From JANXLS01 sp035308565 (lineage in GTDB: Bacteria > Planctomycetota > SZUA-567 > H5-PLA8): a stretch of DNA of 64,000 nt. The notes under the pieces were generated by a model. It saw only the letters and a program-made list of their open reading frames with translations, was not told the DNA's origin and made no database searches. Shown here piece by piece: positions 1-8,568 of the stretch; within the stretch, counting starts at the first letter, position 1, and each line of letters starts with the position of its first letter. The position numbers were made by a program, and so were the translations under genes. The stretch is from NCBI GenBank assembly GCA_035308565.1, contig DATGGK010000112.1:11377-75376 (forward strand), written 5' to 3'.

Positions 1-1
1 G

Positions 2-517
2 ATCTATGAACTCAACCCGCTCCAAGTGCAGGCGTTCGTCGAGCCATGCGTAAAGGCCTTCGGCGTGCTGCGCGTGGTCCAGACGCTCGTGGATTATTTC
101 GAACGCGGAACGGATTTTGAAAAGACCGGCGCCGTCAACGCGATGCACTGGGCCAGCGAGCGCAAATCGAAGACTGAATCGGGGCGGCACATAACCGTCG
201 AGCCGAAACTGACGCAACTGCTGGATTATCGCCGTTCGCTGTATCTGCAGACATTCATCAAAAACACGGACGTCGATCTGCGCCGCGCGATCATCACCAA
301 CCTGGAACTCGACCCGCTGGGCGTGCCGATGATGATCCAGGAAATGCTCGACAAAGTGATCAGGGCCGCACGCACGCATCCCGACGAATACATCCGCCAC
401 CGCGTCGAAGTACAGTTGCACCGCTCTCCCTCAGCTTATCCGCTCCCGCCGCGCAAGCGAGCCGGCACGCAGATCATGAACCGGAAGTCGGGATGGTGGC
501 AGCAACTCTGGAAGTGA
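2..517 (+). CDS. Helical-repeat (HEAT-like) protein, 5' end outside the window
   Basis: The reading frame is open from the first bases of the window, so this is the C-terminal part of a longer protein; an internal GTG at 26 is unlikely to be the true start. The visible 172 residues are mostly amphipathic helices (for example VVQTLVDYFERG and DLRRAIITNLELDP) in the style of HEAT or armadillo repeats, followed by a basic tail rich in Arg, Lys and Trp. No catalytic motif is visible. It ends at a TGA about 100 bases before the histidine kinase start, on the same strand, so the two may be cotranscribed. Function unknown; the repeat assignment is inferred from pattern only. Confidence 0.55.
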   Translation: MYELNPLQVQAFVEPCVKAFGVLRVVQTLVDYFERGTDFEKTGAVNAMHWASERKSKTESGRHITVEPKLTQLLDYRRSLYLQTFIKNTDVDLRRAIITNLELDPLGVPMMIQEMLDKVIRAARTHPDEYIRHRVEVQLHRSPSAYPLPPRKRAGTQIMNRKSGWWQQLWK

Positions 518-519
518 AA

Positions 520-632
520 CGACCATTTGTCTTTTGGCAGTTGTCATTTGTGATTTGTCATTGGAGATGCGTGGCGCGCGTGAGAAATGGCAAATGACAA
601 TTGCCCAATCACAAATGACAAATGGTCTGTTC
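520..632. repeat. Periodic TTTGTCATT phrase repeat, first copy
   Basis: The gap before the kinase is built of the phrase CATTTGTCATTTGTGATTTG and, about 60 bases later, its reverse complement (AATGACAA, CAAATGACAAATGG), so it can fold on itself. The same phrase recurs after rfbB at 6751-6792. It runs into the first codons of the kinase start chosen here. Confidence 0.7.
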
Positions 633-2120
633 TCGGGCCTTGCGTCGAAGATCACGCTTCCGTTTTTAGCGCTGTTTGCGGCGTTGCTGCTGGCGCTCGG
701 CTGGATTCTGGCGCGCGAGATTCTTTCGGACGTGGAAGCGCGCGTTGAGAACGATCAGCGCTTCATTCTGGAGATCGCGACGTTCCCCGGATGGCCGGTG
801 GGCGAAGAGTCGCTGCGGCGCTTGATCGATTCGGCGCGCCCAAAAGACGAATCGCGCAGCGCCGGCACATCCAGCGAATTCATTGTGCTCCAAAATGGCG
901 CGACACCGCTGACCACGCTGGCGCGCAATGAGGCGACCGGGCGCGCGCTGTACGAGGCGATGCTTTCCGAGCTTTCGACGCATCCTGAATTGGAGCCGCG
1001 CGGCGAGGAATTGCAGCGCCATCGCGTAAAATTGGCCGGCCTGGATTATTTGTTGCTGGCCACCTCGCGCACACCGCGCGGGACGGGCGGCGCGCCGCGG
1101 CGATTTTTTCTGCTGCATCCCTATTCTGAAATCGAACAAGCGAAGAACCGCGCGCTTTGGCGCATCGTCGGCTTGGGCGCGGCGGGGCTGGCGCTGGCGG
1201 CGGGACTGGGCCTGGCGCTGGCGTACTGGATCGCGCAGCCCGTGCGCAGACTGGCGGCCGCGGCGCAGCGCGTCACGCGCGCGGGCTTGAACGAACCGCT
1301 CGATGCCGCGCTCAGCGGCACCAGCGCGAAAACCGGCGGCGAAATCGGGGAGCTGGCGGAGGCCTTTCGAAGCATGATCGAGAGCCTGCGCCGCTCGCAG
1401 GCCGATCTGCTGAAAGCGGAGCGCCTGGCCGCAATCGGCAAACTGGCCGCGAGCGTCGCGCACGAAATTCGCAATCCGCTGACAAGTTTGCGCATGACCG
1501 TGGAGCTGCTCGCCAAAAGAGACGCTGAGACGCGGGGACGCGGAGGTCCGGAGCCGGGCGGACTCGACACGCGCGAGGCGTATCGGATTATTCTCAACGA
1601 GATTGACCGGCTGGGCTTGGCCGTCGAGGAACTGCTGACGTTTGCGCGGCCGCGCGCGCCGCGGAAAGCGCCGTGCGATTTGAACAAGCTCTGCGCCGAT
1701 ACGCTGCAATTTCTCGCCCCGCAACTGGCGCACGCGAAAGCCCGTTCAACGCTGGAATCGGATGCCGCGATGCCGCGCGATTTGATGCTGGATGCCGGCA
1801 AAATGCGGCAGCTTCTGGTGAATTTGATTTTGAATGCGCAGCAGGCGCTGGTGCGCGGCGGTGAAATTGTGGTGCGGACAAAATGGAATGCAGAGACGAA
1901 ACGCGCAACGATCGAAGTTCAGGATTCCGGACCCGGTGTACCCACCGAATTGCGCGATAAGATTTTCGATCTGTTCGTGACCACTAAGGATGGCGGCGGC
2001 GGGTTGGGACTGCCGATCGCGAAACAAATCGCCGAGGAGCACGGCGGAGCGATTGGATTTGATAGCGCGACGGGGCGGACAGTGTTTCGAGTCGAGGTTC
2101 CGGCTGATCAACCCGTGTGA
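615..2120 (+). CDS. Membrane sensor histidine kinase (HAMP-HisKA-HATPase)
   Basis: A two-component sensor kinase of about 501 residues. I place the start at ATG 615, because the frame upstream only translates the phrase repeat. TM1 is at about residues 12-34 (FLALFAALLLALGW) and TM2 at about 180-205, enclosing a periplasmic sensor region of about 145 residues without a recognised fold. A HAMP linker follows, then the HisKA box AHEIRNPLTSLR with phospho-acceptor His near residue 283, an N box (NLILNAQQA), a G1 box (DSGPGV) and a G2 box (GGGGLGLPIA). The two HisKA helices are separated by an unusually long Arg/Gly-rich stretch (DAETRGRGGPEPGG) that looks like a translated genomic repeat. No response regulator is adjacent, so partner and signal are unknown. 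Its 3' end overlaps the convergent glycosyltransferase by 13 bases. Confidence 0.9.
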   Translation: MTNGLFSGLASKITLPFLALFAALLLALGWILAREILSDVEARVENDQRFILEIATFPGWPVGEESLRRLIDSARPKDESRSAGTSSEFIVLQNGATPLTTLARNEATGRALYEAMLSELSTHPELEPRGEELQRHRVKLAGLDYLLLATSRTPRGTGGAPRRFFLLHPYSEIEQAKNRALWRIVGLGAAGLALAAGLGLALAYWIAQPVRRLAAAAQRVTRAGLNEPLDAALSGTSAKTGGEIGELAEAFRSMIESLRRSQADLLKAERLAAIGKLAASVAHEIRNPLTSLRMTVELLAKRDAETRGRGGPEPGGLDTREAYRIILNEIDRLGLAVEELLTFARPRAPRKAPCDLNKLCADTLQFLAPQLAHAKARSTLESDAAMPRDLMLDAGKMRQLLVNLILNAQQALVRGGEIVVRTKWNAETKRATIEVQDSGPGVPTELRDKIFDLFVTTKDGGGGLGLPIAKQIAEEHGGAIGFDSATGRTVFRVEVPADQPV

Positions 2121-4798
2121 CGCACAATATACGCGCTGTTTTCAATCGTAAGATTTGGATTGAAATACGGATCGTCGGGAAATCGCGCGAGCCACAATTT
2201 CTCGAACCGCTCGATTTCTTTCGGTTCGACGCCCTTGGGGCGGCTGAGCGATTCGTAGTGATAGAGCTGCGCGTGCGGCGTGTAGACGATGCGTTTTCCG
2301 GCGGCGATGAGCTTCATGCAATAATCCACGTCGTTGTAATTGAGCGGAAAATCCTCGTTCAATCCGCCCACGAATTCAAAGACGCTTTTGCGCGTCATCA
2401 TGCACGCGCCGGTGACGGCGAGGACGTTGCGGTGCACGGCGTTGCTGAAAAAATAACCGGGATCGCCGCCAGGGAAACAATAATAGGGGTGGCCGGGCTT
2501 GCCGCGCATGACCAGCACGCCGGCGTGCTGCAAGCGGCCGTCGGGGAAAAGCAGCTTCGCGCCGACTGCGCCGATGCCGTCCTGCTGCGAGAATTCGAGC
2601 ATCGCCTCGAGCCAGCCGGGCGTGATGATTTCCATGTCGTCGTTCATGAAAAGCAGATGTTCGCCGGATGCGTGGCGCGCGCCGAGGTTGTTCACGCGCG
2701 ACCAGTTGAAGGCGTCGGAATACGAAACGCGGCGGATGCCGGGCGCTGTGAAACGCGCTTCCATTTCCGCTGGCATCTGGTTGCGATGAAGAATGATGAT
2801 TTCGAATTCGCGCCAAGTGCTTTTGTCGAGGATGCTCTGGATGCAGCGCTCAAGGTAATTGATCTCACGGCCCTCGACGATTTTCGGCGCGCAGGTGCTG
2901 GGGATGATGATGCTGATTTTGGGCTTGCCAATGATTTCGAAGCGCACGCAATGAAAGCCAGGCGCGGGGCCGTCTTCGACGGAGCCGCGCGCGCCGGCGC
3001 GTTCAAGATGTTCGCGCAGAGAACGCTGCGCGGTCAAGTGCGCTTTGGGTTTCGCGGCGCTGCCGGCGGCGGTGGATGTGGGCAACATGCGCCAATGGTA
3101 GAGGATGTCTTGAAGATGATGGACGCGCTGCGTTCTTTCGAGCAGGCGCAGCACAAGATCGTAATCCTGCGCAGTGTCGAACGCGCTGCGGTAGCCGCCG
3201 ACGGCGCGCACCAGCGACGCGCGATAAACGCTGAGATGGCAGGTGTACATGCACGACAAAAACAATTCCGGCGACCAATCGGGCTTGAAGAACGGTTCGA
3301 CGTGCCGTCCGGTCATGTCGATTTTGTCTTCGTCGCTGTAAATGTAATCGAGGGTCGGATCGGCGACGATGGCTTTGGCCGTTTCGAAGAGCGCGTGTTC
3401 GGCAAGTTCGTCGTCGTTGTCGAGCGTGGCGAGGAATTCGCCAGTGGCCAGATCCAGCGCGGAATTCGACGCGGCGGAGATGTGCCCATTTTCTTCGCGG
3501 TAGACGACTTTGATGCGCGAATCTTTCTTCGCGTAGTCATCCAGAATCGGGCGGATGTGCGGCGCGGTGGATTTGTCGTCGGCGATGCACAGTTCCCAGC
3601 GCGGATAAATCTGATTGAGCACGGAGTCGATGGCTTTGCGCAGATAAATTTCAGGAACATTGTAGACGGGCATGATCACGCTGATCGTGGGTGGATTTTC
3701 CCACAAAGCGATTTCATCGCGCATGGCGGCGCGGCGCTCGGGCGTGAGCGTGTGCCGCGCGCGCCAGGCTTCGTAGGCGTTCTGTGGAATTGAGGCGTCC
3801 GGCGGAAAAAGCTTCTGGCGGAATTCTTTCAGCTTGAAATTCAGCAGGAGTTTGAAGCCGTATTTGAGCGAGCGGCCAAAATTGCGCCGCGCGCGCATGT
3901 CGCTCCATTTCCATTTGAGCGCTTCAAGCCACATGCGGATGTCGCTGAGCGGCTGCGCGGAGAAATGGAGCAGTTTGAAATCCATCGGCACGTCGGCGGG
4001 GTCGAAGCGCAGCGCGCGGACGGGGCGTTTGAGTTTGACGTATTTGATGGTCTCGCGTTTGCCGGAGGCGTCGGAAAGAAAGACGGAATCTTTTTCTGTG
4101 AATCCGTCGCCGCTGTCCCAATAGAATTGTGCGAGCCCGCTGCGTTCGCTTTCGAGTTGTGCGGCGACGCGCATCCATCCAGGCGAGAAATTTTTGGCGA
4201 CGGTAAAGAAGGGATCGCGGCCCAGCGAGCGCCACGCGCCGTTCCCATTGGGGAGCGCTTCGATTTGGCCGCCGGGTTTCAAATCGTCCTGCGTCGCGCC
4301 GCCGAAGGCCCAGAAGACGCGCCCGCCTCGAACGAAGGGACGCGCGATCGCGCAGGCGATTCGATACGCACCGCGCACGAAACGGTAGGGCAGCGGGAGC
4401 GATTTGAGCGCGAATTCCTGAATCGCAAATTTTCCGCGCATGTGGATGTCGATGCGAATCGCACGGACCTCGCGGCCGAAGGTTACGGATTTGAGCGCGC
4501 CAAGTTCGCCGCAGTCGTGATCGAATTCGAGGATCGGACGCGGCGCAAGCCCGTCGCCGCTATCCGCAAAAAACGCGAGCTTTACGCGCGCTTCGGCGCT
4601 GGTGATATGAAGACGGATTTGATAGGCGCCGGGTTTAAGCTTCAACGGCAGAGTGAAATGCGGCGAGTCGCCAGACGCGACCCATTCGCCGGCTTTGCCA
4701 GTGCCTGCGATTTCAGGAGAGGGAATCAGGGCGTCGGCGCGGATGGTTTCAGGAAGAATGCGCTGTGAGAGCGAATACGGGACGGCGCCGGACTTCAA
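2108..4798 (-). CDS. Tandem family 2 glycosyltransferase
   Basis: A large glycosyltransferase of 896 residues. The first about 360 residues hold beta-rich segments without a named fold. A first GT2 domain begins near residue 368 (ISVIMPVYNVP) and shows the acidic nucleotide-sugar motif ATLDNDDEL; a second begins near residue 622 (ISIIIPST) with LFMNDDMEI and a C-terminal NDVDYCMKL segment as in rhamnosyl and other polysaccharide transferases. Bifunctional GT2 pairs of this layout typically elongate surface polysaccharides or O-antigen in the cytoplasm. The three dTDP-sugar genes that follow on the other strand would fit supply of its donor sugar, which is an inference. The predicted start is TTG at 4798, so the exact N-terminus is uncertain. 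Confidence 0.85.
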   Translation of the reverse strand: MKSGAVPYSLSQRILPETIRADALIPSPEIAGTGKAGEWVASGDSPHFTLPLKLKPGAYQIRLHITSAEARVKLAFFADSGDGLAPRPILEFDHDCGELGALKSVTFGREVRAIRIDIHMRGKFAIQEFALKSLPLPYRFVRGAYRIACAIARPFVRGGRVFWAFGGATQDDLKPGGQIEALPNGNGAWRSLGRDPFFTVAKNFSPGWMRVAAQLESERSGLAQFYWDSGDGFTEKDSVFLSDASGKRETIKYVKLKRPVRALRFDPADVPMDFKLLHFSAQPLSDIRMWLEALKWKWSDMRARRNFGRSLKYGFKLLLNFKLKEFRQKLFPPDASIPQNAYEAWRARHTLTPERRAAMRDEIALWENPPTISVIMPVYNVPEIYLRKAIDSVLNQIYPRWELCIADDKSTAPHIRPILDDYAKKDSRIKVVYREENGHISAASNSALDLATGEFLATLDNDDELAEHALFETAKAIVADPTLDYIYSDEDKIDMTGRHVEPFFKPDWSPELFLSCMYTCHLSVYRASLVRAVGGYRSAFDTAQDYDLVLRLLERTQRVHHLQDILYHWRMLPTSTAAGSAAKPKAHLTAQRSLREHLERAGARGSVEDGPAPGFHCVRFEIIGKPKISIIIPSTCAPKIVEGREINYLERCIQSILDKSTWREFEIIILHRNQMPAEMEARFTAPGIRRVSYSDAFNWSRVNNLGARHASGEHLLFMNDDMEIITPGWLEAMLEFSQQDGIGAVGAKLLFPDGRLQHAGVLVMRGKPGHPYYCFPGGDPGYFFSNAVHRNVLAVTGACMMTRKSVFEFVGGLNEDFPLNYNDVDYCMKLIAAGKRIVYTPHAQLYHYESLSRPKGVEPKEIERFEKLWLARFPDDPYFNPNLTIENSAYIVRHTG

Positions 4799-4863
4799 GT
4801 TGACCTCGAATTGTGAACCTTAAACGGCTATAGTACACGAATGAGGATGCGGGACAACTGTCT

Positions 4864-4884
4864 GTAGTCCCGCCTTCAGGCGGA
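4864..4884. repeat. Short hairpin repeat, GTAGTCCCGCCTTCAGGCGG
   Basis: A CCGCC/GGCGG hairpin with a tiny loop, in the 5' region of the nucleotidyltransferase gene. A near-identical copy (one base different) lies at 10066-10086 upstream of hpnH, so this is a dispersed element. Confidence 0.65.
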
Positions 4885-4917
4885 ATGGTAAAGAGCGTTT
4901 AATCGATCGGAGTTTGC

Positions 4918-5649
4918 GTGAAAGCGATTAAAGGAATCATCCTCGCCGGCGGAACGGGTTCGCGTTTGTTTCCGCTGACGCGCGTGACGAACAAGCATCT
5001 GCTGCCGGTCGGCCCGAAGCCGATGATCATGCATTGCGTGGAGAAACTTACAGACGCCGGCATCAAGGAGATCATGATCATTACCGGGCCGGAGCACATG
5101 GGCGCGATTGTGAATCTGCTCGGTTCCGGAAAAGATTTTGCGTGCCATTTCACCTACCGCGTGCAGGACGAAGCCGGCGGGATCGCTCAGGCGCTGGGGC
5201 TTTGCGAAGCGTTCGTCGGGCAGGACCATTGCTGCGTGATCTTGGGCGACAATATTTTTACCGCGTCGCTGAAGCCGTACGCGGAGCGCTTTAAAAGCGT
5301 CAATGCCGGCGCGATGCTGCTGCTCAAGCGCGTGCCTGATCCGGGGCGGTATGGCGTGGCGGAGCTTTCGGCGGACAAGAAAAAGGTCGTCGGCATCGAG
5401 GAGAAGCCGAAGCAGCCGAAGACCGATTACGCGGTCACGGGGATGTATTTTTACGACGCGTCGGTGTTTCGCGTGATCAAAACGCTGAAGCCCAGCGGCC
5501 GCGGCGAATTGGAAATCACGGACGTGAACAATCATTACGTGGCGCTGAACGCGCTTCAATGGGACGAACTGCCGGGCGAATGGACGGACGCGGGGACCTT
5601 TCCGTCGCTGTTGAAGGCGAATGAGATTATGGCGCATTTGTTCAAGTAG
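4918..5649 (+). CDS. rfbA: Sugar-1-phosphate nucleotidyltransferase (RfbA/RmlA-like)
   Basis: Catalyses transfer of a nucleotidyl group (usually dTMP) to glucose-1-phosphate, the first step of dTDP-sugar synthesis in the cytoplasm. The N-terminus carries the NTP-binding signature ILAGGTGSRLFPLT, followed by KPMIMHCVEKL and GDNIF, the metal-binding Asp motif. At 243 residues it is shorter than classical RmlA (about 290), missing part of the C-terminal region used for allosteric regulation, as in many short RfbA-like enzymes. It starts with GTG at 4918. The TAG stop is the first three bases of the palindromic repeat that follows. dTDP-glucose specificity is inferred from the neighbouring dehydratase and reductase. 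Confidence 0.85.
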   Translation: MKAIKGIILAGGTGSRLFPLTRVTNKHLLPVGPKPMIMHCVEKLTDAGIKEIMIITGPEHMGAIVNLLGSGKDFACHFTYRVQDEAGGIAQALGLCEAFVGQDHCCVILGDNIFTASLKPYAERFKSVNAGAMLLLKRVPDPGRYGVAELSADKKKVVGIEEKPKQPKTDYAVTGMYFYDASVFRVIKTLKPSGRGELEITDVNNHYVALNALQWDELPGEWTDAGTFPSLLKANEIMAHLFK

Positions 5650-5725
5650 GACGGGCTGCCAAGCCCGTCCTGATTCGGGTTCTGTCGCCTGGCATAAATT
5701 CGGACGGGCTTGGCAGCCCGTCCTG
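5647..5725. repeat. Paired GGACGGGCT palindrome (family E), flush with the rfbA stop
   Basis: Two hairpin units (5648-5671 and 5702-5724), each a CGGGCT/AGCCCG palindrome, face each other so the whole region can also pair end to end. The TAG of rfbA is the first triplet. A second copy at 23336-23400 ends the hydrogenase-like large subunit in the same way. It could act as a transcription terminator between rfbA and rfbB, but lacks a clear T tract. Confidence 0.75.
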
Positions 5726-5742
5726 CTTTTGCTGGAGCATGA

Positions 5743-6747
5743 ATGAAATTATTGGTCACCGGCGCAGCGGGGTTTATTGGGTCGAGCTTTGCGCGCTTGA
5801 GCGTGGAGTTGGGGCATGACGTCGTCGTGCTCGATGCACTCACGTATGCGGGGAATCTGGCGAATCTGGAGCCGATCAAGGGGAATGCTCGCTTTAAATT
5901 CGTGAAGGGAGATATTCGCGACGGGAAATTGGCGCTGGAATTGTTGACGTCGCTCAAGCCGGACGCGCTGGTGAATTTTGCAGCGGAAAGCCACGTGGAT
6001 CGTTCGATCATGGATGCGTCGCCGTTTGTGAGCACAAACGTGGGCGGCACGCAAGTGCTGCTGGATGCGCTGAAAAAATCGGGAATCGCGACGCGCTTTT
6101 TGCAGGTGTCCACGGATGAAGTGTACGGTTCGGCCGATGACAAGAAGCCGTTTACCGAGCGGCATTATTTGAAGCCGTCGAGTCCTTACGCGGCGAGCAA
6201 GACGGCAGCGGATTTGTTTGTGCTGGCGTTTCAGCACACGTACAAACTGGACGCGCTGATCACGCGCTGTTCGAACAACTACGGGCCGTACCAATTTCCG
6301 GAGAAACTCATTCCGCTCTTTACGACGAATCTGTTCGAAGGAAAAAAAGTGCCGGTCTACGGCGACGGCATGCAGATTCGCGATTGGATTCATTGCGACG
6401 ATCACAGCCGCGGCGTGCTCGCGGCGCTGGAGAAAGGCAAAAGCGGCGAGGTGTACAATCTGGGCGGCGGAAACGGCACGCCAAATATTCAGATCACGCG
6501 CATGTTGTTGAAGCTAACCGGGCGCGATGAATCATCCATCCAATTCGTGCAGGACCGGCCCGGGCACGACCGCGTGTATTTAATCGATCATTCGAAGGCC
6601 ACGCGCGAGTTGAGCTGGGTGCCGCAAGTTTCGTTTGAAGCGGGATTGGCGGAAACGGTGACGTGGTATCGCGCGAACCGCGCGTGGTGGGAAGCGGTAA
6701 AGTCGGGGGAGTATCAGGCGTATTATGAAAAGCAGTACGGGAAGTGA
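5743..6747 (+). CDS. rfbB: dTDP-glucose 4,6-dehydratase
   Basis: A short-chain dehydrogenase-type enzyme of 334 residues that converts dTDP-glucose to dTDP-4-keto-6-deoxyglucose using bound NAD. It has the N-terminal Rossmann motif GAAGFIGSSFARL, the conserved NFAAESHVDRS segment, the STDEVYG motif with the catalytic Asp-Glu pair, and YAASK with the catalytic Tyr and Lys. TRCSNNYGPYQFPEKLIPL is the diagnostic RmlB signature. The start is supported by a GGAG about six bases upstream. It lies 93 bases after rfbA, separated by the paired palindrome, and is followed by the reductase-like gene. Confidence 0.95.
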   Translation: MKLLVTGAAGFIGSSFARLSVELGHDVVVLDALTYAGNLANLEPIKGNARFKFVKGDIRDGKLALELLTSLKPDALVNFAAESHVDRSIMDASPFVSTNVGGTQVLLDALKKSGIATRFLQVSTDEVYGSADDKKPFTERHYLKPSSPYAASKTAADLFVLAFQHTYKLDALITRCSNNYGPYQFPEKLIPLFTTNLFEGKKVPVYGDGMQIRDWIHCDDHSRGVLAALEKGKSGEVYNLGGGNGTPNIQITRMLLKLTGRDESSIQFVQDRPGHDRVYLIDHSKATRELSWVPQVSFEAGLAETVTWYRANRAWWEAVKSGEYQAYYEKQYGK

Positions 6748-6750
6748 ACG

Positions 6751-6792
6751 GACCATTTGTCATTTGTCATTTTTGATTTGTCATCTGTCATT
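6751..6792. repeat. Periodic TTTGTCATT phrase repeat, second copy
   Basis: Same phrase as at 520-632 (CATTTGTCATTTGTCATTTT followed by GATTTGTCATCTGTCATT). It fills most of the gap between rfbB and the reductase and explains spurious upstream starts for the latter. Confidence 0.7.
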
Positions 6793-6813
6793 GGGGTTGG
6801 CGCTGGAGAGTTC

Positions 6814-7677
6814 ATGGTCACGAAGAAAGTCTTGTTGATTGGCAAGGGACACTTGGGAAGCTGGCTGAAGGAGCACTGGCGCATTCCCGCGGAGTTGCAT
6901 TGGGCGCGGGAGATGGCGGAGCTTGATATCGAGACGCTGCGGCGCTTGCAGCCGGACGCCGTGATCAACACGGCGGGGAAGACGGATTTGCGCTGGTGCG
7001 AGGATAATCCGGCGGAGTGTTTTCGCTGCAACGTGAGCGCCCCAATCGGCGTATACCGCGCGGTGAAGGCGGCGTTCAACAATCGCGTCCCGTACATTCA
7101 TTTGAGCAGCGGGTGCGTGTGGGATGGGCCGTTTCGTCCGGATGGGAAGCCCTTCGGCCCGAACGATCCGGCGACGCCGGCATGTTTTTATTCGTGGACC
7201 AAAGCCGCCTGCGACGCCCTGCTGATGGCCGAAGCGAGCGCGCCGATCGTGGCGCTGCGCCCCCGGCAGGTGTATTCGCCGCTGCCGTCCGCGCGCAACA
7301 CGCTCACAAAGCTCAACACCTATCCGAAGCTTTTGGACACCCCCAATTCGATGACCAGCGCGGAGACGATTGCGCGGACGATTGAGATTATTCTTTCGTC
7401 GAACGATGCGAAAGTGTGGAACCGGATCATGAACGTGTACGAGCGCGGCTATTCGTCGCCCTATGAAGTCGGCACTTTTCTGGCTCAAGCCGGTTGTCGC
7501 GCGATGCCGGAAAACCTGACAAAGAACGAATTGGATTCGTGGCATAAACCCAAGCGCGTGGACGCGGTGATCGAGGATGCATTTTTTGAAACGCTGGTGA
7601 AGCCGCCGACGGTGCAAGCGGAGTTGAAGCGGAATATTGCGCTGTTCGCGGAAGCGATTAAAAAGAAGCTTGGCTAA
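6814..7677 (+). CDS. RmlD-like NAD(P)-dependent sugar reductase/epimerase
   Basis: An extended short-chain dehydrogenase of 287 residues, most like dTDP-4-dehydrorhamnose reductase. The start at ATG 6814 is chosen because GGAGAG precedes it by four bases and the frame upstream is only repeat. It has an N-terminal nucleotide-binding segment (KVLLIGKGHLGSWL), the RmlD-like INTAGKTDLRWCEDNP motif, HLSSGCVWDG around the catalytic Ser, and YSWTK supplying Tyr and Lys. The first glycine motif is GKGHLG rather than GxxGxxG, so cofactor or substrate may differ from true RmlD. Position after rfbA and rfbB suggests it reduces the 4-keto-6-deoxy sugar; no RmlC epimerase is visible in the window. Confidence 0.75.
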   Translation: MVTKKVLLIGKGHLGSWLKEHWRIPAELHWAREMAELDIETLRRLQPDAVINTAGKTDLRWCEDNPAECFRCNVSAPIGVYRAVKAAFNNRVPYIHLSSGCVWDGPFRPDGKPFGPNDPATPACFYSWTKAACDALLMAEASAPIVALRPRQVYSPLPSARNTLTKLNTYPKLLDTPNSMTSAETIARTIEIILSSNDAKVWNRIMNVYERGYSSPYEVGTFLAQAGCRAMPENLTKNELDSWHKPKRVDAVIEDAFFETLVKPPTVQAELKRNIALFAEAIKKKLG

Positions 7678-7745
7678 TGAGCTTCCGCGGTTTCCTTGGC
7701 CTTCATCTTCTCAAGCCAAACCGCCGAGGACTTGTCCGCCCGCTT
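7675..7745 (-). pseudogene. Orphan C-terminal fragment, copy of the gene at 8569-8907
   Basis: Reading the minus strand gives AVWLEKMKAKETAEAH and a TAG stop, almost the same as the last residues of the hypothetical gene 0.9 kb away. A 35-base stretch (7691-7725) is identical to 8589-8623, and similarity stops abruptly near 7742. No upstream part of the gene is present, so this is a partial duplication or the remnant of a deleted paralogue. Its stop overlaps the stop of the convergent reductase gene. Confidence 0.7.
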
Positions 7746-7789
7746 GGAATGCGGTCGTATAACGCCTATGCCGCAGTCAAACTCAAGTC

Positions 7790-8497
7790 CTATTTCGATC
7801 CGGTCTTTTCCGCGGCACTTTGGAGAATTCTCTCGAGCAGGAACCCGTGCTCCCAGGTGTTCAATTCGTCAACGCAAATTGCACCGTCGCCAACGACAAT
7901 CTTGTCTGAATTCATTGGCAGTAACTTCGCGGAACATGTATCCGCGCCGATTCCTTGAACTACTGCGAACGCGATCACCATATTATCGTGTAAAATTCCG
8001 AAGCAGCTCCGCAACGCGACGTCCTTGCTTCCCGCTGCCAGCGTCACCTTGTCTTTGTCCGCGCTTATGGCGATGACCTTGGTTTTAAAAGCCTGAGGTT
8101 CCGGTTCGGTCAAGGGCACGGCTGAGTCGCCCTTTTTAATCGGAAATCCTTCTTCCGATTTGGGCTGAAGGATCACACGTGCCGAACACATGTCCGGCCA
8201 GACCTTATCGACCTGCACTGTTCCAACAAATTTGCCGCAATGAAGCGCGCGGAAGTGGTTGCCCGGCTTCACGCCCTGGGTTGATCCAGCAGAAAGCATG
8301 ACGAGGTTCACTTCGGCTTTGGCCGCAAGCACTCTAATGCCGGAGCCGTTCTCATGCGGGGACGAAACAACCGGCGCTTGAGCGCAAGCTGGCGTGTCGG
8401 GAGCCGCGCGCGGCGGCGCGCAATCGCATTCGGAATGATCGCAAGAGGCAAGCACCAGCGCGAGGGCCGGCGAGCAGAAGAGCAGTTTCAAGCGCAT
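7790..8497 (-). CDS. Putative lipoprotein with two internal repeats
   Basis: A 235-residue protein with a lipoprotein signal: MRLKLLF, a hydrophobic run, then lipobox LASC with the Cys near residue 19. The mature part is Cys-rich (CDHSECDC close to the lipidated Cys). Two segments of about 55 residues resemble each other: the first has AGSTQGVKPGNHFRAL and DMCSARV, the second AAGSKDVALRSCFGIL and DTCSAKL. The layout resembles small beta-barrel domains of FlgT or MreC type, which I infer only from the pattern G-[ST]-x-G-V. It sits between the orphan fragment and its intact parent gene. Likely anchored in a membrane facing the periplasm; function unknown. Confidence 0.65.
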   Translation of the reverse strand: MRLKLLFCSPALALVLASCDHSECDCAPPRAAPDTPACAQAPVVSSPHENGSGIRVLAAKAEVNLVMLSAGSTQGVKPGNHFRALHCGKFVGTVQVDKVWPDMCSARVILQPKSEEGFPIKKGDSAVPLTEPEPQAFKTKVIAISADKDKVTLAAGSKDVALRSCFGILHDNMVIAFAVVQGIGADTCSAKLLPMNSDKIVVGDGAICVDELNTWEHGFLLERILQSAAEKTGSK

Positions 8498-8568
8498 GGT
8501 AAGTTCTCCGCTCGTACTGACGCGGATTTTCGAAAAATGCGCCGCGAATTTTGAGAACAGGCGCTGCG

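Noticed and set aside
2117..3793. 558-residue plus-strand frame opposite the glycosyltransferase
   Set aside because: The opposite strand has two clear GT2 domains; this frame is a compositional shadow.
4800..4834. Sigma-70 promoter (TTGACC, TATAGT) before rfbA
   Set aside because: The two boxes are 23 bases apart, too far for a normal promoter, so I did not list it.
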